From assembly GCA_020629155.1 (NCBI GenBank), contig JAHDDW010000009.1:62001-126000 (forward strand): a stretch of DNA of 64,000 nt, given 5' to 3'. Both the position numbers and the translations under genes were made by a program. The DNA is from Acidimicrobiales bacterium. Lineage in GTDB: Bacteria > Actinomycetota > Acidimicrobiia > Acidimicrobiales > SZUA-35. The notes under the pieces were generated by a model that was not told where the DNA came from, did not search any database, and was given only the letters and a program-made list of their open reading frames with translations. Shown one piece after another: positions 52,389 to 61,060 of the stretch (its first letter is position 1; the number at the start of each line of letters is the position of its first letter).

Positions 52389-53237
52389 TTAGAGCTGCAA
52401 GATATCGGTTCTGCTGCCGCCGCTTGTCGAGGCTCGATTGCCTGATGCTTCTAACAGCGCAAGCAGCTTTTCAATCGACGGTTTTGTATTCATCACCGAT
52501 GTTAACGCCACACTTGTCGTGAACGAAACAAGCTTTTTATCGAAATAGACAGGAAAAGCTATTTCGCCTCGTAAGCGCTCGGCAATCTCAGTTATCTGAT
52601 CTGTGTCAGCGTCTGAGGTAAGCAACGCCAAAAAGCCAGACTTTTCAAACCGGCCAACCAAATCGGGAGACCGCAGCTTTCCTTTAATACGCTCGCCTGA
52701 CTCTTTCACTACCCTCTCAACTTGTTTATCGCCATGCGAAGTAACAAGCCCAGCCAGCTCATCTATCCACAAACAAAGCAACGCCATAGGTTTCGGCTGG
52801 TTCGCGTGCGATCGCCTATAAAGTTCAGACAGCACATGATAATGATCAGGCAAACCTGTAAGCACGTCATGTGTTAAATCGCCTGCGGCTTTAGCAGAAA
52901 GCTCAAATTCGTTTTCCATGCTGCGAACGCCAACTGCCATGTGGTTAGCATCGATCTGTTTAACTGTTAGCTCTAATGGCAATAACGCACGAGAAATACG
53001 CACCGTGACACTTGCTGGCTTTGCACTAGCACCACGCAAAAGCGCTTCCCAACTATCGGAGAACTCAGGAACAAGCAATTCGCCTAATGGAACACCCAGA
53101 AGTTTATCTTCTGGTATTCCCATAACGTCTATTGCCATCTCATTCATCGACGTTACAACACCACCAGAGTCGATAAGAAGACATCCAGTAGGACACGCTT
53201 GCAAAAATTGTAGATACTGACTTGTTTCAGCTGACAT
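52389..53237 (-). CDS. PAS-GGDEF protein with degenerate active site
   Basis: A 282-aa protein. A PAS domain (residues ~5-110; CLLIDSGGVVTSMNEMAIDV) is followed by a GGDEF-like domain with DVLTGLPDHYHVLSE. The catalytic loop is GRFEKSGFLALL, where GGDEF is replaced by EKSGF, so cyclase activity is unlikely. Such domains can act as effectors or receptors. The ATG at 53237 follows GAGG by 7 nt. The HD-GYP-related gene lies 66 bp downstream. Confidence 0.78.
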   Translation of the reverse strand: MSAETSQYLQFLQACPTGCLLIDSGGVVTSMNEMAIDVMGIPEDKLLGVPLGELLVPEFSDSWEALLRGASAKPASVTVRISRALLPLELTVKQIDANHMAVGVRSMENEFELSAKAAGDLTHDVLTGLPDHYHVLSELYRRSHANQPKPMALLCLWIDELAGLVTSHGDKQVERVVKESGERIKGKLRSPDLVGRFEKSGFLALLTSDADTDQITEIAERLRGEIAFPVYFDKKLVSFTTSVALTSVMNTKPSIEKLLALLEASGNRASTSGGSRTDILQL

Positions 53238-53309
53238 ATTCACACCTCGTACCTTCTATTTTTACCGTGAAAGTACTGATGATCCTAGAAGCTACCTCAC
53301 CTAGCTTTC

Positions 53310-53326
53310 TAGGCCTTTTAGGCCTA
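53310..53326. terminator. Tight palindrome TAGGCCT-TTT-AGGCCTA
   Basis: Seven-bp arms with a 3-nt loop in the tgt-PAS/GGDEF spacer. It is downstream of tgt and could end its transcript, though there is no T run. Confidence 0.4.
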
Positions 53327-53392
53327 CCACCAGGGCGTTTTAACTACAGCAGTCACTCTTTTCAGCATCGCAAAGCCTTGACGTGTTGATTC

Positions 53393-54487
53393 TCACGAAT
53401 ACACGGCAGCTACTTTAGCTTTTAACGCAGCAAGTTCACCTTTTTTGATGGCTTCACGCATTTGGGTAACTAAATCGGCAAGCCACGCAAGATTATGCAA
53501 GGTGATTATTTTGCCCGCCGTTGGCTCTTTCGTCACCAAAAGATGGCGTATGTATGCTCGTGAGTACCTTCCTGAAAGATCGTGAACAAAGTCGGGGTCG
53601 ATAGGCCCGCTATCAGTAGCAAACACCTTATTTTTAAGGTTTAATCTCCCTTGCCACGTCAGTGCCGTGCCGTGACGGGCCAGACGGGTGGGCAAAACAC
53701 AGTCAAACATGTCGACACCGTTCTCGACTGCTGTGATCAAGCCAAGCGGGTCGCCTAGCCCCATAAAATAGCGAGGTTTATCCACTGGCAGATGCGCTAT
53801 TGCCGCTTGCAATGCAGGCACCATTTGGTTGCGTGACTCGCCAACAGATAGACCACCAATAGCATAACCATCAAACCCTAGTTCAACTGTCCGCTTGGCT
53901 GACTCTTCACGCAAATCAGTTTCAACGCCGCCTTGGCAGATGCCAAACAATGCTTGCCGATCTAGGCTGTGCGCATCTTTGCAGCGCTGCGCCCAGCGAA
54001 GCGACAGCTCCATGTCGCGCCGCAGGTCAGCCTTTTCGGCTGGCAACGCAGAACATACGTCGAGCACCATCGCGATATCAGAACCAAGGTCTTGCTGAAT
54101 CTCGACAGCCCACTCAGGCGACAAATCGATGTAGCGACCGTCATACACAGATTTGAACCGGGCAGCCTCTTCAGACACCTTCGGTTGTAGAGAGAAAACT
54201 TGAAAACCACCTGAGTCAGTCAAAATATGGCCGTTCCAATCCATAAAAGCGTGCAACCCACCCAAGTCAGCAATAAGTTTCGAACCAGGACGCTCCATCA
54301 AGTGATACGTGTTACCCAAAATAATAGGAGGATCGAGACGTTCAATATCGGCCGTGTCTAGCGTTTTGACCGCAGCGCGAGTGCCCACAGGCATAAACAC
54401 TGGCGTCGCAATTGCGCCCCGAGGCGTCGTGATCTGCCCTGTTCTCGCTTGCCCGTCGCTATGCTCTACTGTCATTGAAATAGTCAT
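53393..54487 (-). CDS. tgt: tRNA-guanine transglycosylase, zinc cysteines replaced
   Basis: A 364-aa TGT barrel. Conserved blocks are FMPVGTRAAVKTLD, ILTDSGGFQVFSL (catalytic Asp region), ICQGGVETDLREESA, YAIGGLSVGES and VDMFDCVLPTRLARHGTALT (second Asp). The usual zinc motif PxDxxCxCxxC reads PIDPDFVHDLSGRYSRAY; all three Cys are replaced (Phe, His, Ser) although the later His (LHNLAW) remains. TGT swaps guanine for preQ1 at tRNA position 34. The fold looks intact; zinc-free function or altered substrate is possible. No queuosine-synthesis gene is nearby. Confidence 0.9.
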   Translation of the reverse strand: MTISMTVEHSDGQARTGQITTPRGAIATPVFMPVGTRAAVKTLDTADIERLDPPIILGNTYHLMERPGSKLIADLGGLHAFMDWNGHILTDSGGFQVFSLQPKVSEEAARFKSVYDGRYIDLSPEWAVEIQQDLGSDIAMVLDVCSALPAEKADLRRDMELSLRWAQRCKDAHSLDRQALFGICQGGVETDLREESAKRTVELGFDGYAIGGLSVGESRNQMVPALQAAIAHLPVDKPRYFMGLGDPLGLITAVENGVDMFDCVLPTRLARHGTALTWQGRLNLKNKVFATDSGPIDPDFVHDLSGRYSRAYIRHLLVTKEPTAGKIITLHNLAWLADLVTQMREAIKKGELAALKAKVAAVYS

Positions 54488-54520
54488 ACGAGTCGCAATT
54501 GTAGCAAGAGTTGCCGACCT

Positions 54521-55126
54521 TTATTTTGCTTTAACACTATGCATCCAAGAAAGGCACGACGGAACTTGCGCCTCAAGCTGCAACTGTGTGCCGCTATTGT
54601 CAATCACATGATCAGCCATAGCTAGGCGAACGTCTCGGCCACATTGCGCTTCAATGCGTTTTTGTGCTTCTGCTTCGTTGAGGCCTCTCGTCACGATAAT
54701 GCGGTTTTTTGCGATTTCAAGAGGGCAATCAACAACAATCACACCACAGCTACGCTCAAGGTAATGATCGTCAGGTTGCAGCAAAGGCAGTTCTAGAACG
54801 ACAAGCGAATCGGTTGCCGCCAACGCTTCTAGCTGTGTCTCGATAGCAGAGCGTACCGCAGGATGAACAATCTGCTCTGCTCGCTTAAGCGCGTCACGAT
54901 CAGAAAAAACAATGCTTCCTAATGCAGCTCGGTCAAGCTCCCCGTTCGCTGCAACAATGTGATCGCCCCACTGTTCGACGAGTGCATCAAAAACAGGTTG
55001 TCCTGGCTGTTGCAGCGTTTTCGTAACTGCATCAGCATCAATACGGACCACACCTTGCGTTTCGAGCATGGATGCAAAAGTAGACTTCCCAGAACCAATG
55101 CCACCTGTCAAACAAAAAACTTTCAT
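54521..55126 (-). CDS. coaE: Dephospho-CoA kinase
   Basis: A 201-aa P-loop kinase. KVFCLTGGIGSGKSTFASML is the nucleotide-binding start; VRIDADAVTK, LDRAALGSIVFSD and VVLELPLLQPDDHYLERSCG follow the CoaE pattern. It phosphorylates the ribose 3'-OH of dephospho-CoA, the last step in CoA synthesis. It lies 33 bp upstream of tgt. Confidence 0.93.
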   Translation of the reverse strand: MKVFCLTGGIGSGKSTFASMLETQGVVRIDADAVTKTLQQPGQPVFDALVEQWGDHIVAANGELDRAALGSIVFSDRDALKRAEQIVHPAVRSAIETQLEALAATDSLVVLELPLLQPDDHYLERSCGVIVVDCPLEIAKNRIIVTRGLNEAEAQKRIEAQCGRDVRLAMADHVIDNSGTQLQLEAQVPSCLSWMHSVKAK

Positions 55127-55183
55127 TGCAACTTTCTAGCATAAACGTCTACTAGCTTACTCGACTTTGCTTCTTATGATTCC

Positions 55184-55253
55184 AGGGTAGTCATCCCCGA
55201 GAAATCGGGGATCTTATCCAGCAGAGATTCTCACTTTCGTAGTAATGACGACC
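55184..55253. mobile_element. MITE/REP-like palindromic element
   Basis: A perfect hairpin ATCCCCGA-GAAA-TCGGGGAT at 55193-55212 sits in the left half. The left end GGTAGTCATCCCCGAGAA is imperfectly inverted at the right end (TTCGTAGTAATGACGACC, 55236-55253). GTCAT plus CCCCG stem-loops are the hallmark of common bacterial REP/MITE families. It occupies the coaE-wzt spacer and holds no gene. Confidence 0.65.
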
Positions 55254-55291
55254 TACATGGGCTCGGAATCAACCATCTAGCGAGAAAATCT

Positions 55292-56482
55292 CTAGACAAG
55301 TTGTCGTTGCACTATTTTGGCGTTTACTGCGACACGGCCTGTATCTGCCGCCTTGTTTTGAACCGTGAACTTTGTGATTTTTTCTACGCGAGCATACGCT
55401 GTTGGCGAAGATGTGTCGCCCATAACAAACGAGATGGTATACACACCTGTTGCCAGCGAAAGTTTCTCTACCTCAAGAACGAGTTCGTTGTCGCCAGCAT
55501 CAAAAGCCAGTGTTTTGCCAAGCAGAATCTGACTTGATAGGTTCACCATTTCGGCGCCTTCATGGTCATGAATCAGTACTCTGGCATCGCCTTCGACTGC
55601 AAAACCGACGTTGAGCTGTAACCGAATCGCTAGAGCCTCGTCAGCCTCAACGATATTCTCCCCCGATGTCGACGTGACTGTTGCTTTTTTGACTGTTATA
55701 CAGTGAGATTCGCTGCCTTCGGTTAGATTAAGTTCGCTGTAAGACTCGCCATGGATAGAGCGACGATAGACAAGTGCCGCTTCATGCACATCGCCAGCAT
55801 AAAGCATATTGCCATGGTCGAGCACGATCGCTCGATCACAAATATCGACAACCTGTTCGGGTGAATGCGTCACAAGCATAAGGGTTTTGCCTTGCTGCTG
55901 AAATTGATTAATACGAGCGATACATTTGCGTTGGAACGCCTCGTCACCGACTGCTAGAACCTCGTCGACAAGAAGCACATCAGGCTGCAAATTGATCGCG
56001 ACAGCAAAACCGAGACGCGCATACATGCCCGAGCTGTAATGCTTTACCTGCGTATGGATAAACTCTTCTAGCTCGGCAAAATCGACGATCTGGTCAAAAA
56101 TTTTATCAATATCTTCTTTTGAAAAACCTAGAACCGAACCGTTTAGGTAAATGTTTTCTTTTCCTGTCAAATCAGGATGAAACCCTGCCCCGAGTTCAAG
56201 CAGCGCAGCTAACGCGCCACGGACTTTCACTGTACCTTTACTTGGTCGAAGCGTTCCAGCAATTGTTTTTAACAATGTGCTTTTCCCAGAACCGTTATGT
56301 CCAAGGATCCCTACTGATTCACCGACGGCTACTTCAAAGTTAATATCAGTTAACGCGTTAAATGTTTTAACTTCTGATTTATGTAAACTAATTAGCCGCT
56401 CTTTTAGGGTTGAGGCGGGCTCGCTATGTCGTTTAAATGTTTTAAAAACGTCTGTGACTTCTATTGCAACTATTTTGCTCAT
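55292..56482 (-). CDS. wzt: Polysaccharide ABC exporter ATPase, Wzt-like
   Basis: A 396-aa ABC ATPase. Walker A is ILGHNGSGKSTLLKTIAG; the signature is VKHYSSGMYARLGFAVA; Walker B is DVLLVDEVLAVGDEAF. The C-terminal ~150 residues are a Wzt_C-like beta-sandwich that recognises the end-modified glycan (VLIHDHEGAEMVNLSSQILL). It exports a lipid-linked polysaccharide with a Wzm permease, which is not in the window. The ATG at 56482 overlaps the rmlB stop by 4 bp; a longer frame to 56536 lies inside rmlB. Confidence 0.9.
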   Translation of the reverse strand: MSKIVAIEVTDVFKTFKRHSEPASTLKERLISLHKSEVKTFNALTDINFEVAVGESVGILGHNGSGKSTLLKTIAGTLRPSKGTVKVRGALAALLELGAGFHPDLTGKENIYLNGSVLGFSKEDIDKIFDQIVDFAELEEFIHTQVKHYSSGMYARLGFAVAINLQPDVLLVDEVLAVGDEAFQRKCIARINQFQQQGKTLMLVTHSPEQVVDICDRAIVLDHGNMLYAGDVHEAALVYRRSIHGESYSELNLTEGSESHCITVKKATVTSTSGENIVEADEALAIRLQLNVGFAVEGDARVLIHDHEGAEMVNLSSQILLGKTLAFDAGDNELVLEVEKLSLATGVYTISFVMGDTSSPTAYARVEKITKFTVQNKAADTGRVAVNAKIVQRQLV

Positions 56483-57534
56483 GCAATGCCGATACGCTGC
56501 GTTGCGCCAGATCCTGACACGATCGGCAGCCACCACTCGCTGTTGGCTAGATACCAGTCAACCGTCAACGCAAGCCCTTGTTCAACAGTTACTCGCGGTT
56601 TCCACCCAAGATCGGCAGCGATGTGGCTCGCGTCTATCGCATAACGCAAATCATGGCCAGGTCGATCCGCTACGAACTCAACCAGCTCTTTGCGTGGATA
56701 CTCACCATCGACTGACAGCTGCGTTATAGCACCAGCTTCGATTCGGCTGTCGATTAGGTCACAAAGTTCATAGACAAGTTCAAGGTTAGATTTTTCGTTC
56801 GAGCCGCCAACAAGATAGGTTTCGCCGACGTCGCCTCGCTCAAGAGCGCTAAGCAATGCTCGGGCATGGTCATCAACATAGAGCCAGTCACGCACATTTT
56901 CGCCTGACCCATAGATGGGGAGTTTTTCTCCAGCGACAGCTTTTGCAATCATCAGAGGAATAAGTTTTTCAGGAAACTGGTATGGCCCATAGTTATTTGA
57001 ACAGTTCGTGACCACAACTGGCAGGTCAAAAGTCGTCGCCCATGCTCTAGCGAAATGGTCTGATGCTGCTTTGCTTGCTGAGTAAGGCGAATGCGGGTTA
57101 TAGGCTGTTGCTTCGTTGAAGGTGCCTTCACCAAGTGGCAGCGCACCGAACACTTCATCAGTCGAGACATGGACAAACTTTTTTAGTCCGTCAATGTGAC
57201 GGGCAGCTTGCAGCAAGTTAAAGGTGCCGCAAACATTAGATTCGAGGAAATCCTTCGGTCCATCAATCGAACGGTCAACATGCGACTCAGCTGCCAAATG
57301 CACAATCGCGTCAGGTTGCGCATCAACTATGGCTTCCAACGTGGCAGCTTCATCAGCAAGGTCACATTTCTTAAACTGGTAACGCTCACTGTGCGCGACA
57401 GCTTCGACAGATCCAAACGTTGACGCATAACTTACTTTGTCGAGATTTATAACGTGATGACGAGTCTCCCCGATCAAAAGACGTACGAGCGCCGAGCCAA
57501 TAAATCCGAGACCACCTGTGACAACTATTCGCAT
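56479..57534 (-). CDS. rmlB: dTDP-glucose 4,6-dehydratase
   Basis: A 351-aa extended SDR. The NAD motif is VTGGLGFIGSALVRLL; STDEVFGALPLGEGTF carries the catalytic Asp-Glu pair; the Tyr-x3-Lys is PYSASKAASDHFARAW. It makes dTDP-4-keto-6-deoxyglucose, the precursor of rhamnose and other deoxysugars. RmlA, C and D are not in the window. A TAGGGT -10 ends 7 nt before the ATG. It is coupled to wzt. Confidence 0.93.
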   Translation of the reverse strand: MRIVVTGGLGFIGSALVRLLIGETRHHVINLDKVSYASTFGSVEAVAHSERYQFKKCDLADEAATLEAIVDAQPDAIVHLAAESHVDRSIDGPKDFLESNVCGTFNLLQAARHIDGLKKFVHVSTDEVFGALPLGEGTFNEATAYNPHSPYSASKAASDHFARAWATTFDLPVVVTNCSNNYGPYQFPEKLIPLMIAKAVAGEKLPIYGSGENVRDWLYVDDHARALLSALERGDVGETYLVGGSNEKSNLELVYELCDLIDSRIEAGAITQLSVDGEYPRKELVEFVADRPGHDLRYAIDASHIAADLGWKPRVTVEQGLALTVDWYLANSEWWLPIVSGSGATQRIGIA

Positions 57535-57600
57535 AACTGCGACCCTAGTACAGGTTCAACACCCCACCAGGTAAATCAAATTTGAATTACTTTCGCAACT

Positions 57601-58092
57601 TTACAAGCCAACAATGTCTTTCACTAAAACCATCAGCGTTAATTCATCAACAGGCGAAGCTACAAAACCAAGGTTTTGATAGAAACTAGCAGCTTCTGCA
57701 TCTTTCGCATGAACAAGAGCGATACGGACTCCAGTGTGTTCTGAAACCTCAATCACTTTTAACAGAAAATGCTTCACCAGAGCAGAGGCAAGGCCCTGTT
57801 TTTGAAACGAAACATCGACTGCCAATCGCCCAAGAAGAAGTGCTGGAAGAGGATCTGGCTGATTACGCGCAACTCTATTTGTTGTCAAAGTTCGAGCAAT
57901 AGCAGCAGCGCTTGAAGCATAAAAAGCAACAACTCGCCCACCTGTTGTCACTACCCATATCCTACTTGAACCGTCTTTCTGATTTTTCAGGGCCCACCTC
58001 TGAAGCCATTGATTCAGCACTTCCACGCCACAATCGAATCCAGCAATATCGTGATGGTTTGAAAGCAGTTCAGGCCCTTGATATGCCGTCAC
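57601..58092 (-). CDS. GNAT-family toxin (TacT-like)
   Basis: A 163-aa acetyltransferase. ALLLGRLAVDVSFQKQGLAS has the acetyl-CoA loop (Q-x-x-G-L/A) and SFYQNLGFVASP the C-terminal motif. The N-terminal FDCGVEVLNQWLQRWALKNQ is typical of TacT-like toxins, which acetylate aminoacyl-tRNA and stop translation. It follows a DUF1778 antitoxin gene with a 4-bp overlap (GTGA), the standard TacA-TacT layout. Confidence 0.88.
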   Translation of the reverse strand: MTAYQGPELLSNHHDIAGFDCGVEVLNQWLQRWALKNQKDGSSRIWVVTTGGRVVAFYASSAAAIARTLTTNRVARNQPDPLPALLLGRLAVDVSFQKQGLASALVKHFLLKVIEVSEHTGVRIALVHAKDAEAASFYQNLGFVASPVDELTLMVLVKDIVGL

Positions 58093-58367
58093 TGAGATTC
58101 AAGCACAGACGGCTTCGAAAGAAGCGCTTGCAATTTGCCATTTACAACAGGCGGTTCATCAAGAAGCGCTTGCAATGCATCCCACTGATCTGCCTCAACA
58201 GCAAAAACTTTGCGATCAGCGAGGTCATTCGCAGCAGCTGCGATTGCGCTAGACACAACATAATCGTTGAGAGACAATCCGCTAGAGGCCACCACTTGAC
58301 GCACGATAGCATCTTGAGCAGGTGTCACACGCATACTCCAACGCCCTGTTTTAGATGCAGTTTCCAT
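58089..58367 (-). CDS. DUF1778 antitoxin (TacA-like)
   Basis: A 92-aa antitoxin with an N-terminal ribbon-helix-helix (GRWSMRVTPAQDAIVRQVVA, LSLNDYVVSSAIAAA) and a C-terminal toxin-binding tail (LLDEPPVVNGKLQALLSKPS). It binds its operator and the GNAT toxin. I chose the ATG at 58367 because a TACAAT -10 (58374-58379) ends 6 nt before it; two other in-frame ATGs upstream (58385 and 58397) precede the predicted transcription start. Confidence 0.85.
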   Translation of the reverse strand: METASKTGRWSMRVTPAQDAIVRQVVASSGLSLNDYVVSSAIAAAANDLADRKVFAVEADQWDALQALLDEPPVVNGKLQALLSKPSVLESQ

Positions 58368-58373
58368 TTCTTC

Positions 58374-58379
58374 ATTGTA
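58374..58379 (-). promoter_or_regulatory. -10 element TACAAT, leaderless spacing
   Basis: On the minus strand TACAAT ends 6 nt before the ATG at 58367. No good -35 is seen. Confidence 0.45.
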
Positions 58380-58408
58380 CACCATAATGACACACAAAGA
58401 AAGGGGAT

Positions 58409-59743
58409 TTAGTCTTTGTCGAGGCGCTTTTCTAGAGAATCGACAGCTTGGGTTGTTGCTTGTTGGAGGGATTCAATATGTTTAACAAGTGGTTCTATCT
58501 GCCAGTTATTACATTTGAAGACAAGTTTTTTGACAAACGCCGCTGCTGGACGATGCGATGTAGGCTCAGGTCGTTTCAGTGAGTTCAACTCATGCAACGA
58601 ATCAGCCGAAATGGTATTCGTAGCAGCAGATGAAACTCGTTGCGCCTTGCCAGCTTCTCGCATTGCCAACTCAATCTCGTCACGGCTTAGTAATGGCACA
58701 GGCTTTTTCTTCGCAGTTGCAGCTTTCTTCAAACCACTTCGTTTCTGAAAAAGCTTTACTAATGCATCATCGGTTGAGAAAAGCTCGGTTCGTGCGTCTG
58801 CCTGGTCGCCAAGCCCGCCAATATCGGCAGCAAAAACCTCTTTCCCAAACAATTTCGCACGCTCTAAAACACCTGAAGACCAAATCTCTCTATATGGCAA
58901 CACCACAGTATCGGCAGCGATAAGCCACATATCAAACGTCGCGTCGCTAACATATTTTTGATGATAAAAAGCGTTAGGCACAGAATTAACCAAGTGACCT
59001 AACCCGTTTGCGTAGTGCAGCAATTCAGGCACATCAACACGAACAGACCCGACGATATGCAACTCGCTTGCGTCAGGATGCGCCGCAGCGAACGCACGAA
59101 CGGCGCGATCGAAACCCTTATGTTCTTGAATAAACCCGATGCAAACATACACATGCTTTTTCGAGTCCAGCCCCAGCTGTGATCGAGCTTCGGCTTGTGT
59201 TAATGATACAGCTGGCGCAAAATTTGCGCCATGGTCGACAACTTCAAAAAGAGTTGATGGCAGCTCTAACCTAGTTGCTAGCTCCTGCGCCTCAGCTTTG
59301 GTATGCACCAAAACCTGTGCTGCTGAAGCCATTGTCCGCTTTGCCATAGCCCGCTCTAAAGGGTTTCTTTCAAGCGGACCATACTCTATCTCATGGACAC
59401 GAAGCTCAAGCGACGTGCGCTTCGTCAACTGATGTAACGCCGTCCACACCCCCACCCGATCGACAGGGTTTGTACATTTTCCAAAAAACAATTCTGGATA
59501 GAACTGCACAACGATGCGACTATATTGCGACGCACGTTTCAGAAGTGACAGCGCTCCACGAGTGTCACCTAACGCAATATGATGCTGCGCCGCAGAAGGC
59601 AAAGGCGAAAGCACTTCAACGTTTTCACCATCATCGATGCGTTGCGCCACTTCCTGAATTGCATACGCTGCTATGCCGTCTCGATACGGGGCATATGGTG
59701 TGACCATCAATGTTTTCGACTGCCTATTTGCCCGTTCTGTCAT
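58409..59743 (-). CDS. GT4-type glycosyltransferase
   Basis: A 444-aa GT-B glycosyltransferase. The N-terminal TLMVTPYAPYRDGIAAYAIQ and the C-terminal domain with VYVCIGFIQEHKGFDRAVRA and DTVVLPYREIWSSGVLERAK fit family 4. A ~110-residue Lys/Ala-rich C-terminal extension ends in a coiled coil (SLQQATTQAVDSLEKRLDKD). The acceptor is unknown. The ATG at 59743 overlaps the upstream stop (ATGA), so the two glycosyltransferases are coupled. Confidence 0.82.
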   Translation of the reverse strand: MTERANRQSKTLMVTPYAPYRDGIAAYAIQEVAQRIDDGENVEVLSPLPSAAQHHIALGDTRGALSLLKRASQYSRIVVQFYPELFFGKCTNPVDRVGVWTALHQLTKRTSLELRVHEIEYGPLERNPLERAMAKRTMASAAQVLVHTKAEAQELATRLELPSTLFEVVDHGANFAPAVSLTQAEARSQLGLDSKKHVYVCIGFIQEHKGFDRAVRAFAAAHPDASELHIVGSVRVDVPELLHYANGLGHLVNSVPNAFYHQKYVSDATFDMWLIAADTVVLPYREIWSSGVLERAKLFGKEVFAADIGGLGDQADARTELFSTDDALVKLFQKRSGLKKAATAKKKPVPLLSRDEIELAMREAGKAQRVSSAATNTISADSLHELNSLKRPEPTSHRPAAAFVKKLVFKCNNWQIEPLVKHIESLQQATTQAVDSLEKRLDKD

Positions 59744-60969
59744 TTCGCTACCGCCTCTTTCACTCGATTTATCTTTACTGACGACAGCGGAAACCACTGC
59801 TCTATCGATGCTTGCATTCTGTCTTCAACCAAATCCCACTGATAATTATCTAGCACATAGCGGCGACCTGGTTCCGCTAGTTTCTCGGCGGATGTCGGAT
59901 TACTTGCGAGCAGCAGCATAGCTTCTGCAAATTCTTCGATATTACGATAACACACCCCTGCTTGCGACCGATCAACATGCCAACGCACTACATTGCTTTT
60001 TGCATTCGCAATAACAGGTGTCCCTGCCAACCACGCTTCCATGATCGAACGAGAGAAGCTTTCCATTGCTGATGGCTGTGCATATGCTAACGCCCCAGCC
60101 ATCGCAGCGTTGCGATCATCTTCTGGCACGTAACCGATATCAACAACTCTGTGGCTCATGTCATCAGGTACACCCATATCGCCAACGCCAGAGGTTACAA
60201 GAAGCAGGTCGCTCGGGCCGGCAGCTACCACGCGACGGAAGGCTTCGGTAAGGTCACCCCAGCCTTTGCCCCATTCACGACGCCCAGCATAAAAAATATA
60301 GGACTGTGATATCGAATATTTTTTCCTGAACGCTTCAACGTCATAGGTTGCAGGCACGTCAACGCCAGCGCCGACGACCTGGTTGTTTTGTGGAAGATCA
60401 AATATTTTTGCTGCAAGCTCAGCTTCAGGGTCAGTTAAAAACCAGATGCCTTTTGCTTCGTTAATCATCGGTTTGAAAAGTTCAAGATAGGCAGGCGGCT
60501 CGTCATGAAGACATGGCATGATAATAGATTTTTCTGGACAGATCTGACTAACAGCAAACGTGGTCCAAAACATATACGGTGCAAAAATTAGACAGCGATA
60601 GTCGTCATGGTTTTGTTTAACATAGTCCCACAAGCCACTGCAACGGACACTGTCGTTAACCCAAAGCTGCTGATCGCTAATGGAAACATATTCGCCGTTG
60701 AGGATGCGCCCACCGATACGTTCACGATGAGTCCCATCGGTTGTCACTTCTGTTAGAAAACGCCTCACAGAAATATTGTCTTCGATTGCTACACCTTGCG
60801 GATACGCGTTTTCCCATGTGTAATGATTTTCAGCGCATGTTGTTAGGATTTCGACGCTATACCCTCGTTTTTGTAACCCTCGCGCCGCTTCAGCAAGCAC
60901 CGCTTCAGCACCACCTTGACCATATCTCGGAGCAACAAACGCTATTTTTTTCGCTTCAGCTATTTTCAC
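59740..60969 (-). CDS. GT4-type glycosyltransferase
   Basis: A 409-aa GT-B enzyme. The N-terminal AFVAPRYGQGGAEAVLAEAA and the C-terminal YIFYAGRREWGKGWGDLTEA and SAMESFSRSIMEAWLAGTPV (the E-x7-E motif of retaining GT4 enzymes) are clear. It likely adds a sugar to the same surface polysaccharide as its neighbour. I prefer the GTG at 60969 because TACTAT ends 7 nt upstream; a TTG at 60975 is the longer alternative. Confidence 0.85.
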   Translation of the reverse strand: MKIAEAKKIAFVAPRYGQGGAEAVLAEAARGLQKRGYSVEILTTCAENHYTWENAYPQGVAIEDNISVRRFLTEVTTDGTHRERIGGRILNGEYVSISDQQLWVNDSVRCSGLWDYVKQNHDDYRCLIFAPYMFWTTFAVSQICPEKSIIMPCLHDEPPAYLELFKPMINEAKGIWFLTDPEAELAAKIFDLPQNNQVVGAGVDVPATYDVEAFRKKYSISQSYIFYAGRREWGKGWGDLTEAFRRVVAAGPSDLLLVTSGVGDMGVPDDMSHRVVDIGYVPEDDRNAAMAGALAYAQPSAMESFSRSIMEAWLAGTPVIANAKSNVVRWHVDRSQAGVCYRNIEEFAEAMLLLASNPTSAEKLAEPGRRYVLDNYQWDLVEDRMQASIEQWFPLSSVKINRVKEAVAK

Positions 60970-60976
60970 AAACAAT

Positions 60977-60982
60977 ATAGTA
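60977..60982 (-). promoter_or_regulatory. -10 element TACTAT, leaderless spacing
   Basis: On the minus strand TACTAT ends 7 nt before the GTG at 60969, heading the two-gene glycosyltransferase unit. Confidence 0.4.
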
Positions 60983-61060
60983 TGTGAACCATTTTGTTGA
61001 ATGTGCGATAGGCGACTACCACTAAGGAAACACGGGTAGCTTTAATTTTGCAAGACACCT

